From positions 62,001 to 126,000 of the forward strand of contig JACKDJ010000010.1 in NCBI GenBank assembly GCA_020633625.1: 64,000 nucleotides of DNA. Direction: 5' to 3'. The notes beneath the pieces were generated by a model that was not told the DNA's origin, did not search any database, and saw only the letters and a list, made by a program, of their open reading frames with translations. The translations under genes were made by a program, and so were the position numbers. Of the stretch, positions 42,996 through 52,592 are shown in pieces. Position 1 is the first letter of the stretch. Each line of letters opens with the position of its first letter. The stretch is from Myxococcales bacterium (GTDB lineage Bacteria; Myxococcota_A; Bradymonadia; REDH01).

Positions 42996-45518
42996 ATGCT
43001 CCACGTACACAAGTTTGGTGGTACCAGCGTCGGTGACGCGTCGCGGATCGGCGACGCGTGCGCGCTCGTTGCAGCGTGCGCCCGCGCCGACATTGCGATG
43101 GTGGTCGTCGTCTCGGCGATGACAGGGGTGACGAACGCGCTCCTTGCGGCGATCGCCGCTGTTGACCGACGCGATCTTCCAGGCGCCGTCGCCGGTGTCG
43201 CGGCGATCGACCATCGGCATCGTGAGGCGATCGACGGACTCGGCGTCCCCGACGCCGCCAGCCTGCACGAGGAGCGCGCCGCGCTGATCGGCGAGGTGGA
43301 GTTGTTACTGCGCGCGGCGCGGACGACCGGCGTGGTCGGGCCGCGTGCGCGCGACCGGATCCAGGCGGTTGGCGAGAAGCTGTCGGCCCGAATGTTCGCC
43401 GCGCGGCTACGGGCCGACGGCTTTGCGGCGACGGCGCTCGATGCAGACGACTTCCTCGAGACCGACGCTGTGTTCGGCGAGGCAACTCCGCTCGAGGGGC
43501 TCTTCGAGCGCACGACGCGCGGGGCGATCGCGCCGGTGGTCGACGCTGGCGCCATCGCAGTCGTGACGGGGTTCTGCGGCTGCGCCCCCGATGGCTCGAC
43601 AACGACGCTCGGGCGCGGCGGCTCTGACTACTCGGCCACGCTGGTGGCGTCGGCACTCGACGCGGACGAGGTCGTGATCTGGACCGACGTGGCGGGCGTC
43701 TACACGGCGTCGCCGAAGATTGTGCCAGAGGCCCGCGTCATCCCGCAGCTCAACTACCGCGAAGCCGGTGAGCTCGCGTACTACGGGGCGAAGGTGCTGC
43801 ACCCGCGCACGCTCAAGCCGGTCGCAGGACGGGGCATTCCCGTCGTCATCCGCAACACGTTCGCGCCGGCGGAGCCCGGTACGCGGATCGACCGGACGTT
43901 CACTCCGGGGTCGCACCCCGTGAAGGGCATCACGGCGATCGAGTCCCACGCGCTGATCTCGCTCGAAGGGACGGGCATGGCCGGAGTGCCCGGCGTAGCG
44001 GCGCGGCTCTTCGGCGCGCTCGCACGCGAAGGGATCAGCGTGACGATGATCTCGCAGTCGTCGGCGGAGTCGTCGATCTGCGCCGCCGTTCCGATGGCCG
44101 ACGCCGACGCGGCCGAGGTCGCGATTCGGCGGGAGTTTCGGCTCGATATCTCGCACGGCGATGTCGAGGATCTCCGGCGCCAGCCCGACGTGGCGCTGCT
44201 GGCGGCCGTTGGGCTCGGTATGGCGCAGACGCCCGGTATCGCGGGGCGGTTGGCGCGGACGCTCGGGGCCTCGGGCACCAGCATCCGCGCAATCGCCCAG
44301 GGGTCGTCGGAGCTGAACATCACGTTCGCCGTCGACCAGAGCCGGGTCCAGGCTGCGATCGGTGCGCTCCACTCTGAGCTTGGCCTGCACCGCGTCGACA
44401 CCGGGGACGCAGAGGCCCGCGCCTTCGACCTCATCGTGCTCGGGTGGGGGAACATCGCGCGCGCAGTCGCGCATCAGGTTGAGACTCGGAACGAATCGAT
44501 CTTCGAGCGCTTCGGCCTGCGCGGGCGCGTGGTCTGTGTCGCGGACCGGTCTGGCTACCTGCTCGATCCGACGGGGCTCGAGCCGTCTGCACTCGAGGCC
44601 GCGACGGCCGCGAAGCGCGCGGGGCGAGGGGTCGCGACTGCCTCGGGTGGCGTGCCTGGAACGCTCGCGGATGCGACGCGCGCCGCGCTCGCGTTCCGCC
44701 TCACTCGACCCGTCGTTGTCGATCTGACCGACGCCGACGGCACCGACGCGGTGCTGCAAGCGGCGCTTGGCGCCGGCTGCGACGTCGTGACGGCGAACAA
44801 GAAGCCGCTCGCGGGCACGCGGGAGGGTTACGAGGCGCTGCGCACCACCGCCCGAGCGGCCGGCCGCGTCCTTCGCGCAGAAGCAACCGTAGGCGCCGGA
44901 CTCCCGGTCGTAGACACGCTCGAGATGCTGCTCGTGACGGGCGACCGGCTCACCCGTGCCGACGGCTGCCTGTCCGGCACGCTCGCGTTCGTCCTTGGAG
45001 CGGTCGAGAGGGGGCAGGGGCTCGCCGACGCAGTGCGCGAAGCGGCGGCGCGCGGCTACACCGAGCCGGATCCCTACGTCGACCTGAGTGGCGCCGACGT
45101 CGCGCGCAAGGCGCTGATCATCAGCCGCATTGCCGGCTTCGCAGTGCCGCCGGAGGCCATCACCGTCGAGGGGCTGGTCCCGCCGACGTTGGCCGGCCTG
45201 CCCCGCACGGAGTTCTTCGACTCACTCCGCGCGCACGAGACCGCGCTGGCCGCGCGCGTCGCGGCGGCGGCGGCTCGGGGCTGTGTCGTCCGGTACGTCG
45301 CGCGGGTCGAGCCGGACCGGATTTCGGTCGGCCCAGTCGATGTGCCGCAGTCCAGCCCGCTGGGATCGCTGCGCGGCACCGACAACATGGTCGTCTTTCA
45401 CAGCGAGCGATACGCCGACACCCCGTTGGTGGTGCAGGGGCCGGGCGCCGGCGTCGAGGTGACCGCGATGGGCGTCTTCGGCGACATCGTTCGAATCGTC
45501 GCGGAGAGGAGCGGATGA
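42996..45518 (+). CDS. thrA: Bifunctional aspartate kinase/homoserine dehydrogenase
   Basis: 840 residues from ATG 42996, close to the ~820 of E. coli ThrA. The aspartokinase half begins HVHKFGGTSVGD and contains LGRGGSDYSATLVASAL and the WTDVAGVYTASP segment. Two ACT-type regulatory stretches follow (ISLEGTGMAGVPGVAARLF and LAAVGLGMAQTPGIAGRL). The homoserine dehydrogenase half begins at FDLIVLGWGNIARAVAHQV, has VVTANKKPLAG, and includes LRAEATVGAGLPVVDTLEML and EPDPYVDLSGADVARKALI with the catalytic Asp/Lys. It makes aspartyl phosphate and reduces aspartate semialdehyde to homoserine. Feedback by Thr is expected from the family. It is the first gene of thrA-thrB-thrC. Confidence 0.97.
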   Translation: MLHVHKFGGTSVGDASRIGDACALVAACARADIAMVVVVSAMTGVTNALLAAIAAVDRRDLPGAVAGVAAIDHRHREAIDGLGVPDAASLHEERAALIGEVELLLRAARTTGVVGPRARDRIQAVGEKLSARMFAARLRADGFAATALDADDFLETDAVFGEATPLEGLFERTTRGAIAPVVDAGAIAVVTGFCGCAPDGSTTTLGRGGSDYSATLVASALDADEVVIWTDVAGVYTASPKIVPEARVIPQLNYREAGELAYYGAKVLHPRTLKPVAGRGIPVVIRNTFAPAEPGTRIDRTFTPGSHPVKGITAIESHALISLEGTGMAGVPGVAARLFGALAREGISVTMISQSSAESSICAAVPMADADAAEVAIRREFRLDISHGDVEDLRRQPDVALLAAVGLGMAQTPGIAGRLARTLGASGTSIRAIAQGSSELNITFAVDQSRVQAAIGALHSELGLHRVDTGDAEARAFDLIVLGWGNIARAVAHQVETRNESIFERFGLRGRVVCVADRSGYLLDPTGLEPSALEAATAAKRAGRGVATASGGVPGTLADATRAALAFRLTRPVVVDLTDADGTDAVLQAALGAGCDVVTANKKPLAGTREGYEALRTTARAAGRVLRAEATVGAGLPVVDTLEMLLVTGDRLTRADGCLSGTLAFVLGAVERGQGLADAVREAAARGYTEPDPYVDLSGADVARKALIISRIAGFAVPPEAITVEGLVPPTLAGLPRTEFFDSLRAHETALAARVAAAAARGCVVRYVARVEPDRISVGPVDVPQSSPLGSLRGTDNMVVFHSERYADTPLVVQGPGAGVEVTAMGVFGDIVRIVAERSG

Positions 45519-46453
45519 GTTCCGGGCAGTCCATCACAGCGTTCGCTCCCGCGACCGTCGCGAATCTCGGACCCGGGTTCGACGTGCTCGGGCTTGCCCT
45601 CGCCGGGCTCGGCGACACGGTCGTCGCGCGGCTCACTCCGACACCCGGCGTCACCATTGACGCGGTGGAGGGGGACGACGCCAAGCTCTCTCTCGACCCG
45701 ACGCGGAACACCGCCGGGATCGCCGCCGCTGCGACCCTCGCACGCGCTGGGCTCCCCGGTGTCGGCGTCGCCCTGTCGCTCCGCAAGGGGATGCCGATCG
45801 GGTCCGGTCTCGGTAGCTCGGCCGCCTCTGCTGCTGCCGCGGCCGTCGCGGTGAACGCGCTCGTCGGCTCACCGCTTCGGCGGTCGGACCTCGTCGGCCC
45901 GTGCATCGAGGCCGAGGCCGCGGTGGCGGGACGTCACGCCGACAACGTCGCCCCGGCGTTGCTGGGCGGCCTGGTCCTGGTCCGGAGCGTCGACCCGGTG
46001 CAGCTCGTGAGGCTCCCGCTGCCAGACGGGCTCGTGGTCGTGGTCGTGACGCCGGATTTCGAGTTGCCGACACGCGCCGCGCGCGACGCGCTGCCCGCGA
46101 CGATCACGCTCGCGGACCGCGTCCGCAACGTCGCCGACATCGCCGCATTCGTGAGCGCCTGCTACTCGAACGACCTACCGCTGCTCGCCGCGTCTGTGCG
46201 CGACGACATCGTCACGCCGGCGCGCGCCGCGCTGATCCCGGGCGGCGCGGACGCGATGAGCGCGGCGCTGGATGCGGGCGCGCTCGCCGCGTCGGTCAGC
46301 GGCGCCGGGCCATCGATCTTCGCCTTCTGCCACTCCGAGCCCATCGCGACCCGCGTGGCGAGCGCGATGAAGACAGCGTTCTCTGGAGCCGGATTGGCGG
46401 CTTCGGCGATCATCTCCGCGGCGGAGTGCCCGGGAGCCAGGGTGATCGGATGA
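45515..46453 (+). CDS. thrB: Homoserine kinase
   Basis: 312 residues in ATGA overlap with thrA, the typical length of ThrB. The GHMP-kinase signature is present: FAPATVANLGPGFDVLGLAL at the N-terminus, the ATP-binding loop PIGSGLGSSAASAAAA, and the C-terminal AASVSGAGPSIFAF. It phosphorylates homoserine with ATP to O-phosphohomoserine, the substrate of the next gene's product. Confidence 0.97.
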   Translation: MSSGQSITAFAPATVANLGPGFDVLGLALAGLGDTVVARLTPTPGVTIDAVEGDDAKLSLDPTRNTAGIAAAATLARAGLPGVGVALSLRKGMPIGSGLGSSAASAAAAAVAVNALVGSPLRRSDLVGPCIEAEAAVAGRHADNVAPALLGGLVLVRSVDPVQLVRLPLPDGLVVVVVTPDFELPTRAARDALPATITLADRVRNVADIAAFVSACYSNDLPLLAASVRDDIVTPARAALIPGGADAMSAALDAGALAASVSGAGPSIFAFCHSEPIATRVASAMKTAFSGAGLAASAIISAAECPGARVIG

Positions 46454-47727
46454 GCGTGAGCTGGCACCTCGCCTGTATCGACTGCGCGACGACATACGGC
46501 GGCGACACGCTTCGCGTTCGCTGCGACTGCGGCGGGGTCCTGGACGTCGTGCACGCGCCTGTGTCGGTGGCCGGCGGCCAGCTTCGCGAGCTCTTCGACG
46601 GTCGGCTCGCGTCGAAGGCCCCGATCGATCGATCCGGGGTCTGGCGCTTTCGGGAGCTCGTTCTCCCTGTGGCGCAGGCCCACATCGTCACGAAGCCCGA
46701 GGGGAACACGAACCTGTACGATGCGCCAAGCGTCGCCGCCTGGGTGGGCGTCGGGGCGCTGAGGCTCAAGCACGAGGGCGAGAACCCAAGCGGATCGTTC
46801 AAGGACCGCGGCATGACGGCCGGGGTAACGATGGCCCGGTTGCACGGGATGCGCGTCGTCGCGTGCGCCTCGACGGGCAACACCTCGGCGTCGATGGCGG
46901 CGTATGCGGCGCAGGCGTCCATGGGCGCCGTCGTGTTCATCCCCGATGGAAAGATCGCGTTCGGGAAGCTTAGCCAGGCGCTGGCGTACGGGGCCAAGAC
47001 CATCCAGATCCGAGGCGACTTCGACGCGGCGATGCGGCTCGTGGAGGAGGTCTGCGACGCCGAGGGCATCTACCTCGTCAACTCGATCAACCCCTTCCGA
47101 GTCGAAGGCCAGAAGGCGATCGGGCTGGAGCTGATGCAGGACCTCGACTGGAACGTACCGGATTGGATCGTCCTTCCAGGTGGAAACCTGGGGAACAGCG
47201 CGGCGCTGTGGAAGGGGCTGAGCGAGGCTCACGCGGCCGGGCTGATCGATCGGGTCCCGCGCATCGCCGTAGTCCAGGCCGCCGGCGCGAACCCGCTGGT
47301 GCGCGCTTGGACGACTGGCGCGCCGCTCGAGCCCGTGGCGGCCGAGACGCTCGCGACGGCGATCCGCATCGGGAACCCGGTCTCGTGGAAGAAGAGCCTG
47401 CGCGGAGTGGTCGCGTCGGGTGGGGTCGTCACCGATGTCACGGACCAGGAGATCGTCGACGCCAAGGCGATCGTGGACCGGGCGGGGATCGCCGCCGAGC
47501 CGGCGTCGTGCGCAACCGTCGCCGGGCTGAAGAAGCTCGTCTCCGCCGGAGTGATCGCACCCGACGCGACCGTCTGCGGTGTGCTCACGGGCCACGTTCT
47601 CAAGGACCCGGGCACCGTCGTCGACTACCATCGCGGTGAGCTGCCCGGGATCCTGTCGACGTACGCGAACCCGCCGGTGGTGTGCGACGCTGACCTGCCG
47701 AGCGTGCTCGCCGCGCTGCGCGGGTAG
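46450..47727 (+). CDS. thrC: Threonine synthase
   Basis: 425 residues in ATGA overlap with thrB. It belongs to the shorter, fold-type II PLP group: the PLP Lys is in NPSGSFKDRGM, the phosphate-binding loop in ASTGNTSASMAAYA, and the Gly-rich region in VLPGGNLGNSAALWKG. The N-terminus carries a small Cys motif (CIDCATTYGGDTLRVRCDCGG) resembling the Zn-ribbon-like start of this class. It converts O-phosphohomoserine to threonine, completing the pathway within the operon. Confidence 0.97.
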   Translation: MSVSWHLACIDCATTYGGDTLRVRCDCGGVLDVVHAPVSVAGGQLRELFDGRLASKAPIDRSGVWRFRELVLPVAQAHIVTKPEGNTNLYDAPSVAAWVGVGALRLKHEGENPSGSFKDRGMTAGVTMARLHGMRVVACASTGNTSASMAAYAAQASMGAVVFIPDGKIAFGKLSQALAYGAKTIQIRGDFDAAMRLVEEVCDAEGIYLVNSINPFRVEGQKAIGLELMQDLDWNVPDWIVLPGGNLGNSAALWKGLSEAHAAGLIDRVPRIAVVQAAGANPLVRAWTTGAPLEPVAAETLATAIRIGNPVSWKKSLRGVVASGGVVTDVTDQEIVDAKAIVDRAGIAAEPASCATVAGLKKLVSAGVIAPDATVCGVLTGHVLKDPGTVVDYHRGELPGILSTYANPPVVCDADLPSVLAALRG

Positions 47728-47806
47728 CCGACGAGTCGCCGCGACCGCGGACCGAGTCGCCGCGGCCGTGGACAGGGATCGGCGCGCCAGCTGGGACGGC
47801 CCGCGG

Positions 47807-48064
47807 CTATCGGCGGCCTTCGGGGCGGCCGTACTTCAGGTTGAGAACGAGCACGAGGGCCAGGAGCGGGGCGATCAGGACGCCCCAGACGATCATGACC
47901 GTCAGAGCCGGAAAGAACTGGCCGTCGAGCGCTCGGGTCTGAAGGCGGACGACGTCGTTCACGAGCGCGGGACGCTCGATCAGTCCGAAGTAGATCGCTG
48001 GCGCGCCCGCCAACAGCGAGAGAGCGGCGATGACACGGCGCGCGATGCGCTCGAACGACGACAT
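47807..48064 (-). CDS. Small two-helix membrane protein, unknown function
   Basis: 85 residues from ATG 48064. Two hydrophobic segments: VIAALSLLAGAPAIYFGLI and ALTVMIVWGVLIAPLLALVLVL, separated by a polar ~20-residue stretch, with a basic N-terminus (MSSFERIARR) and a basic tail (KYGRPEGRR). No family recognised. It starts 8 bp after the stop of the pseudouridine synthase gene on the same strand, so it is likely the last gene of the three-gene operon with the GNAT and RluA-type genes. Confidence 0.75.
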   Translation of the reverse strand: MSSFERIARRVIAALSLLAGAPAIYFGLIERPALVNDVVRLQTRALDGQFFPALTVMIVWGVLIAPLLALVLVLNLKYGRPEGRR

Positions 48065-48072
48065 CTTGGACT

Positions 48073-48837
48073 TCACTCTCCCTCCGGTTCGATCTCGGCG
48101 GCGCGTGCGGCCCGCCACTGTGCGGCAGAGTAGAGGGCGTGATCGCGCAGCGCCAGGAGGTCGAGCTCGGGGAACAGGCGATCGAGCGCTGCGGCGAGAT
48201 CCCCCGTCGGGGCTGCGACGAGCTCGATCGCGTCGCACGTGCGCGGAGGCGTCAGCCGGAGCGCCCACGCATGGAGCAGCATCCGCGTGGTGCCGGTCCA
48301 CGGGGCGATCTCGCGGTTGAAGCGCGAGTTGCCATGCGTCGCGTCGTTCACGACGGGGTGGTCCACGCCGTTGAGATGACGCCTGATCTGGTGGTGGCGC
48401 CCGGTCGCGATGACGACGGCGAGGAGCGAGCATCGCGCGACGGGCGACACCGCGAGCCGGATGAAGTGGGTCTGCGCAGCGAGCGTGCGGTGCTCGTCGC
48501 GTAGTGGCGTCGCGATCGTCGCGTCGTCGTCGGCGACGCGACCTCGGACGACCGTGAGGTAGAGCTTCGCGCTGTGCGGCGAGGCGAGAGTGGACTGCCA
48601 CGCGGCGACGTGCTCCGTCTCTGTGGCGAAGAGGAGGACGCCGCTGGTACCGCGGTCGACGCGGTGCACGGGAAACACGCGCCGACCGGTCTGTGCGCCG
48701 AGCTGCTGTCTCAGCGAGATCTCACGAGGTCCGGCGAACGCGGAGTTGTGAACGAGCACCCCCGATGGCTTGTCGACGGCGATCGCGGTCTCATCGCGCC
48801 ACAGGACCGAGATGGGGTCGCCTTGGGGCGCGGTCAC
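48073..48837 (-). CDS. RluA-family pseudouridine synthase (TruC-like)
   Basis: 254 residues from GTG 48837, in GTGA overlap with the acetyltransferase gene. The catalytic Asp lies in VHRVDRGTSGVLLFA, the RluA-family motif HRLDxxTSG with Val for Leu. N-terminal LWRDETAIAVDKPSGVLVHN and C-terminal RHHQIRRHLNGVDHPVVNDATHG are also diagnostic. No S4 RNA-binding domain is present, and the total length resembles TruC, which modifies U65 of tRNAs. The C-terminal tail (DLDLLALRDHALYSAAQW) is lineage-specific. Confidence 0.93.
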   Translation of the reverse strand: MTAPQGDPISVLWRDETAIAVDKPSGVLVHNSAFAGPREISLRQQLGAQTGRRVFPVHRVDRGTSGVLLFATETEHVAAWQSTLASPHSAKLYLTVVRGRVADDDATIATPLRDEHRTLAAQTHFIRLAVSPVARCSLLAVVIATGRHHQIRRHLNGVDHPVVNDATHGNSRFNREIAPWTGTTRMLLHAWALRLTPPRTCDAIELVAAPTGDLAAALDRLFPELDLLALRDHALYSAAQWRAARAAEIEPEGE

Positions 48838-49328
48838 CTCGCGAGCGCGGCGAGCGCGTCGACGCGCGCCCCGGGCTCGATACGCATCAGCGTCTCGGTT
48901 TCGCCGGCGAGGACGGTAGTGCCGAACTTGCGCCAGCCGAGTCCGTCGTAGAGGCGCTCCTGATCGGGCGTGAAGAGGTAGAGCGTGCCAACACCGACGG
49001 TCGCGGCGTGGACGACGACTCGGTCGACGAGCGCCGAGGCGATGCCGCGGCGTCGGTTTGGGGGGTCGACGTAGACCGACGCGAGCCACGGGGTGAGGTG
49101 TGGATGCGTGGGGAGGTCTTGCGCGACGATCGAGGCGGAACCGAGGAGGGTGTCGTCGTCGAGGGCGACGAAGGTCAGGGGGACTCCGTCGCGGACCTCG
49201 CCGGCGAGCTCTCGGACTCGCATCGGGACGTCGTGCCGCGGGTCGAGGTAGCCCCACTGTGCGAAGTGCCAGCGCGCGAGCGCATCGATGTGGTGAGGCA
49301 CGTCAGTGAGCGGGGCGATGTGGATCAA
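48834..49328 (-). CDS. GNAT family N-acetyltransferase
   Basis: 164 residues if started at TTG 49328 (MIHIAPLTDVPHHIDALARW), a natural GNAT N-terminus; GTG 49418 would add 30 residues with no conserved look and would run into the neighbour's leader region. The acetyl-CoA-binding motif A is ASVYVDPPNRRRGIASALVDRV, then LYLFTPDQERLYDGLGWRKFG, a typical motif B. The acetyl acceptor is unknown. It is the first gene of an operon with the pseudouridine synthase (GTGA overlap). It is divergent from the small lipoprotein gene. Confidence 0.87.
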   Translation of the reverse strand: MIHIAPLTDVPHHIDALARWHFAQWGYLDPRHDVPMRVRELAGEVRDGVPLTFVALDDDTLLGSASIVAQDLPTHPHLTPWLASVYVDPPNRRRGIASALVDRVVVHAATVGVGTLYLFTPDQERLYDGLGWRKFGTTVLAGETETLMRIEPGARVDALAALAR

Positions 49329-49437
49329 CGGAGTCCGATCGTGTGAGTTCGCAGGGAGCGGAGGTTGGGGTAGGGTAGTGCGGCTACGCGTCCCGAGGGA
49401 AGCGGCGCGGAAGGCCACGCCACCGAGGAGGCAACGG

Positions 49438-49776
49438 ATGAGCGGTTGGAACGAGACACAGAGGTGCGCGCTGCTGGTGGTGTCCTCGCTGCTGGTGGTG
49501 TCCGGTTGCCGTGGCGAGGTAGAGAGTCCACAGACGATCGTGGTTCAGTTCGAGCGATCGGTGGAGATCCTGGCGGGGCGAGCGCGGGTGGCGCTTCGGC
49601 AGGAGGGTGAGGATCGGGTGTTGCTGAACGTTCGCTGCGGCGATGAGGAGCGGACGCTCTCGTTGCCGCTCGCTTCTCCGAGCCCGGAGGTGTGCGGGCT
49701 GGTTTTCTCGTTGGAGGCGATGGTGCCCGAGGGAGACGAGGCTCGGACGGGTGCCCGTCTCGAGGTGAGCTGGTGA
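49438..49776 (+). CDS. Small lipoprotein, unknown function
   Basis: 112 residues from ATG 49438 with a strong ribosome-binding site (GAGGAGG) 6 nt upstream, which decides the start over a longer upstream frame. Signal: MSGWNETQRCALLVVSSLLVVSGC, with Cys 24 as lipidation site. The mature part is ~88 residues, beta-rich by appearance (TIVVQFERSVEILAGRARVAL, VLLNVRCGDEERTLSLPL), with two further Cys that could pair. No family recognised. Confidence 0.82.
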   Translation: MSGWNETQRCALLVVSSLLVVSGCRGEVESPQTIVVQFERSVEILAGRARVALRQEGEDRVLLNVRCGDEERTLSLPLASPSPEVCGLVFSLEAMVPEGDEARTGARLEVSW

Positions 49777-49985
49777 AGTAGGATGTGCTCGGTGGTGTTC
49801 CGGCGCCCCACCGGTCTCGATCTTCTTTTGAGATTTTCGCGCTTTGGGTAGGAATGGAGGGTGAACGGCAGGGCCCGGCGGCCACTTGTATTCAGATGTA
49901 GTCTTGTCGACGTGCGCCGCGGCTGCTATTGGCGGTGAGATCGAGTCGAAAGCGACCTGTGCGGTCGGAACCCGAAGGTTACGAG

Positions 49986-52523
49986 ATGACGCGAGCGATT
50001 CCTGGAGCGGTGCTGAGCGGTGCGCTGTCGGCGCTGGTCATGTGGAGCGCGCCTGCGAGCGCGACGGGACCGTGCTACGCGGACTTCAGCGGCGACGAGT
50101 GTTGCTACAGCTTCGAGTGCGGCGACGCGGCGTGGTGCAACGACGGCACGTGCGCGACGGTCTGTCGTGACGAGCTCTGCGACACGCACGCGGACTGCCC
50201 TTCGGGTTGGTACTGCAGCGCGATCGGGTGCTGCGAGAACCCGGGTTTCGAGTGCGAGTCGGGTCACCCGTGCGAGGTCGACACGGACTGCCCGGGGGCG
50301 AAGACGTGTGACGACGGCTGTTGCCGCGAGCCGGAGTGTCCGGACGGCGAGCCGCGTTGCTCGACGGCCGACGACTGCGCGGATGGCGAGATCTGCGGTG
50401 CGTCGCACTGCTGCGAGCCGCCGCCGCCGGTAGTGTGCGAGGGGCAGCCGAACTGCCTTGGCGGGACGACGTGCCCGGACCACTACGCCTGCGGCGCCGA
50501 CGGCTGCTGTGACGTGTGCGGGCCGACGACGCCGGAGTGCACGTCGGACGCGTCGTGCGGGGCCGGCGAGATCTGCTCGAGCGGCTGCTGTGTCGGTTGC
50601 CCGAGCGGCGACGCTTGCGCGGCGGATGCGGAGTGCGGCGCGGGGTCTTCGTGCAGCGATACGGGTTGCTGCGCCTGCGACGCCCCCTGTGACGGTGCCG
50701 CGGACTGCGGCGACGGCTCGGTGTGCGACTCCGGGTGCTGCGTGCCGCAGTGCAGCGGCACCGTGGCTTGCTCGAGCGACTCCGAGTGCCCGAGCGGCAA
50801 GATCTGCGGCGACGAGGGCTGCTGCGTACCGCCGCCGTGCGGCTCGCTGACGAGCCCTGTCTGCGCGATCGGCTACTGCCCGCCGAGCACTGAGTGCGTC
50901 GTGCTCGAGGACGGGGACTGCGGGTGCGTGACGATCACTGCGTGCAATCTGCTCGACGCTCCGATGTGCGGTGCCGGTACCTGCCCGACCGACGAGACCT
51001 GTCTGCCGACGCCGGCCGGCGAGTGCGCGTGCCAGCCGCCGCCGACGTGCGGCGACCTCGACGCGCCGATGTGCTCGCTCGCGGACTGCGCGGACGGCCT
51101 CGTGTGCGCGCCGACCGATTCGGGTGACTGCACCTGCCAGCCTCCGTGCACGGAGCTGGACAGCCCGATGTGCGACCCCGGGCTCTGCTCGACTGGACAG
51201 GTCTGCGTTCCCGGTCGTGACGGAGGGCCGTGCATCTGCCAGCCGGCTTGCGAGGACCAGGAGGCAACGGCGTGCTACGACGGCGTCTGCGCCGGCGACC
51301 AGGTCTGCTCGACGACCCCGGACGGCTGCGGCTGCGTCACGCCGTGTGCGGACGCCGTTGGCGGCGCGTGTGACGAAGCCGGATGCTCCGACGGCCGCGC
51401 CTGCGTGGACGACGGCATCGGCGGCTGCGTGTGCACGTCGGATTGCGGCTCGATGAGCGCCGGGATGTGCGGGAACGGGACGTGCTCCGGCGACGAGCTC
51501 TGCACCACAACCCCGGACGGCAGCTGCGGCTGTGCGCCGCCATGCGGCGAGGTCGACGCGCCGATGTGCGCCTCGGCCGCCTGCGAGGGCGACCTGATCT
51601 GCGCCCCGACGTCGACCGGCGACTGCGCCTGCACCCCGCCCACCTGCGGCGACCTCGACGCACCGATGTGCGGTGAGGGCGTCTGTCCCGACCTCGGTGT
51701 GTGCCAGCCCACGTCGACCGGGGACTGCGGCTGCGCGCCGCCGCCGTGCGGCGACGTCGACGCACCCTACTGCGGCTACGGTGCCTGCGGCCCCGACATG
51801 CTCTGCACGCCGACCGTCGGCGGTGACTGCACGTGCCAGCCGACCTGCGAAACGCAGACCGGCGACCAGTGCGTCTTCGGCGCGTGCGTCGGTGACTTCC
51901 GGTGCGATGTCGACGAAGCGTCCGGCGAGTGCGGCTGCGTGCCGGCCACGCCGTGCGGCGACCTCGAGGGACCGGTCTGCGCCGAGGGAGCCTGCGGCCC
52001 CGATTCCATCTGCCTCCCGGCCGACGTCGGCGGCTGCCAGTGCACGCCGACCTGTGAGTCCCTCGACGGTGGCTCGTGCGTCGTCGGGTACTGCCCCGGC
52101 GACGAGCACTGCGTCTCGACCGCCGACGGGTGCGGGTGCCGTGGCGACCAGTGCCTCGACGGCTTCTCGTGCGGCTCCGACCTCGACTGCCCGGTCGACT
52201 TCGCCTGCGACACCAGCGTCAGCGCGTGCTGCCCGGTTCCGCCCGAGTGCGACGCGCCGAGCTACTTCGACGGTGATCTCGACCGCTGCTGCAACCCGTA
52301 CACCGAGTGCTGCCCCGAGCACTACCGCGCCGCCGGCAAGTGCTGCTCCGATGACGACTGCAGCCCTGGCCTCGTCTGCATCGACTTCTACTGCAGCGAC
52401 GCCAAGCTCAGCGGCGGTGGTGTGACGAGCTGCGCGTCTGCAGACGGACGGAGCAGCGGCGCTGCCCTGGCGCTCGGCCTGATCGGGCTCGTGGCGCTGC
52501 GTCGCCGGCGGCGCGCCGCCTGA
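49986..52523 (+). CDS. Cys-rich surface protein with 13 six-Cys repeats and a MYXO-CTERM-like sorting tail
   Basis: 845 residues from ATG 49986, with a cleavable signal (MTRAIPGAVLSGALSALVMWSAPASA). Residues ~30-285 have irregular Cys modules of C-x-x-D-x-DC and CC type. Residues ~285-720 hold 13 repeats of 32-35 residues with six Cys each, consensus CGDLDAPMCxxGxC then CxPTxxGDCxCxPP. The last 32 residues have Cys, a spacer, a hydrophobic helix (AALALGLIGLVAL) and RRRRR, matching the tripartite MYXO-CTERM signal thought to be cleaved by a rhombosortase-like or myxosortase protease (family knowledge). Likely secreted through the inner membrane and attached to or displayed on the cell surface. 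It is followed by an intrinsic-terminator-like hairpin. Confidence 0.88.
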   Translation: MTRAIPGAVLSGALSALVMWSAPASATGPCYADFSGDECCYSFECGDAAWCNDGTCATVCRDELCDTHADCPSGWYCSAIGCCENPGFECESGHPCEVDTDCPGAKTCDDGCCREPECPDGEPRCSTADDCADGEICGASHCCEPPPPVVCEGQPNCLGGTTCPDHYACGADGCCDVCGPTTPECTSDASCGAGEICSSGCCVGCPSGDACAADAECGAGSSCSDTGCCACDAPCDGAADCGDGSVCDSGCCVPQCSGTVACSSDSECPSGKICGDEGCCVPPPCGSLTSPVCAIGYCPPSTECVVLEDGDCGCVTITACNLLDAPMCGAGTCPTDETCLPTPAGECACQPPPTCGDLDAPMCSLADCADGLVCAPTDSGDCTCQPPCTELDSPMCDPGLCSTGQVCVPGRDGGPCICQPACEDQEATACYDGVCAGDQVCSTTPDGCGCVTPCADAVGGACDEAGCSDGRACVDDGIGGCVCTSDCGSMSAGMCGNGTCSGDELCTTTPDGSCGCAPPCGEVDAPMCASAACEGDLICAPTSTGDCACTPPTCGDLDAPMCGEGVCPDLGVCQPTSTGDCGCAPPPCGDVDAPYCGYGACGPDMLCTPTVGGDCTCQPTCETQTGDQCVFGACVGDFRCDVDEASGECGCVPATPCGDLEGPVCAEGACGPDSICLPADVGGCQCTPTCESLDGGSCVVGYCPGDEHCVSTADGCGCRGDQCLDGFSCGSDLDCPVDFACDTSVSACCPVPPECDAPSYFDGDLDRCCNPYTECCPEHYRAAGKCCSDDDCSPGLVCIDFYCSDAKLSGGGVTSCASADGRSSGAALALGLIGLVALRRRRRAA
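50838..52143 (+). repeat. Coding tandem repeat, 13 copies of a ~100-bp six-Cys unit
   Basis: DNA encoding the six-Cys modules of the MYXO-CTERM-type protein. Repeats are best conserved in units 2-4 and 8-10 (LDAPMC or VDAPMC), and more diverged at the edges. Confidence 0.85.
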
Positions 52524-52528
52524 TCGGG

Positions 52529-52550
52529 CGGCCGGCCACACCGCCGGCCG
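52529..52550 (+). terminator. Hairpin just after the Cys-rich surface protein gene
   Basis: CGGCCGG (52529-52535) pairs with CCGGCCG (52544-52550) across an 8-nt loop, 6 bp after the stop codon. No T-run follows; it may act with the next hairpin. Confidence 0.4.
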
Positions 52551-52592
52551 AACCCTAGACTCCGGGCCGCGCCCGCCGCGGCATCGAACTCG

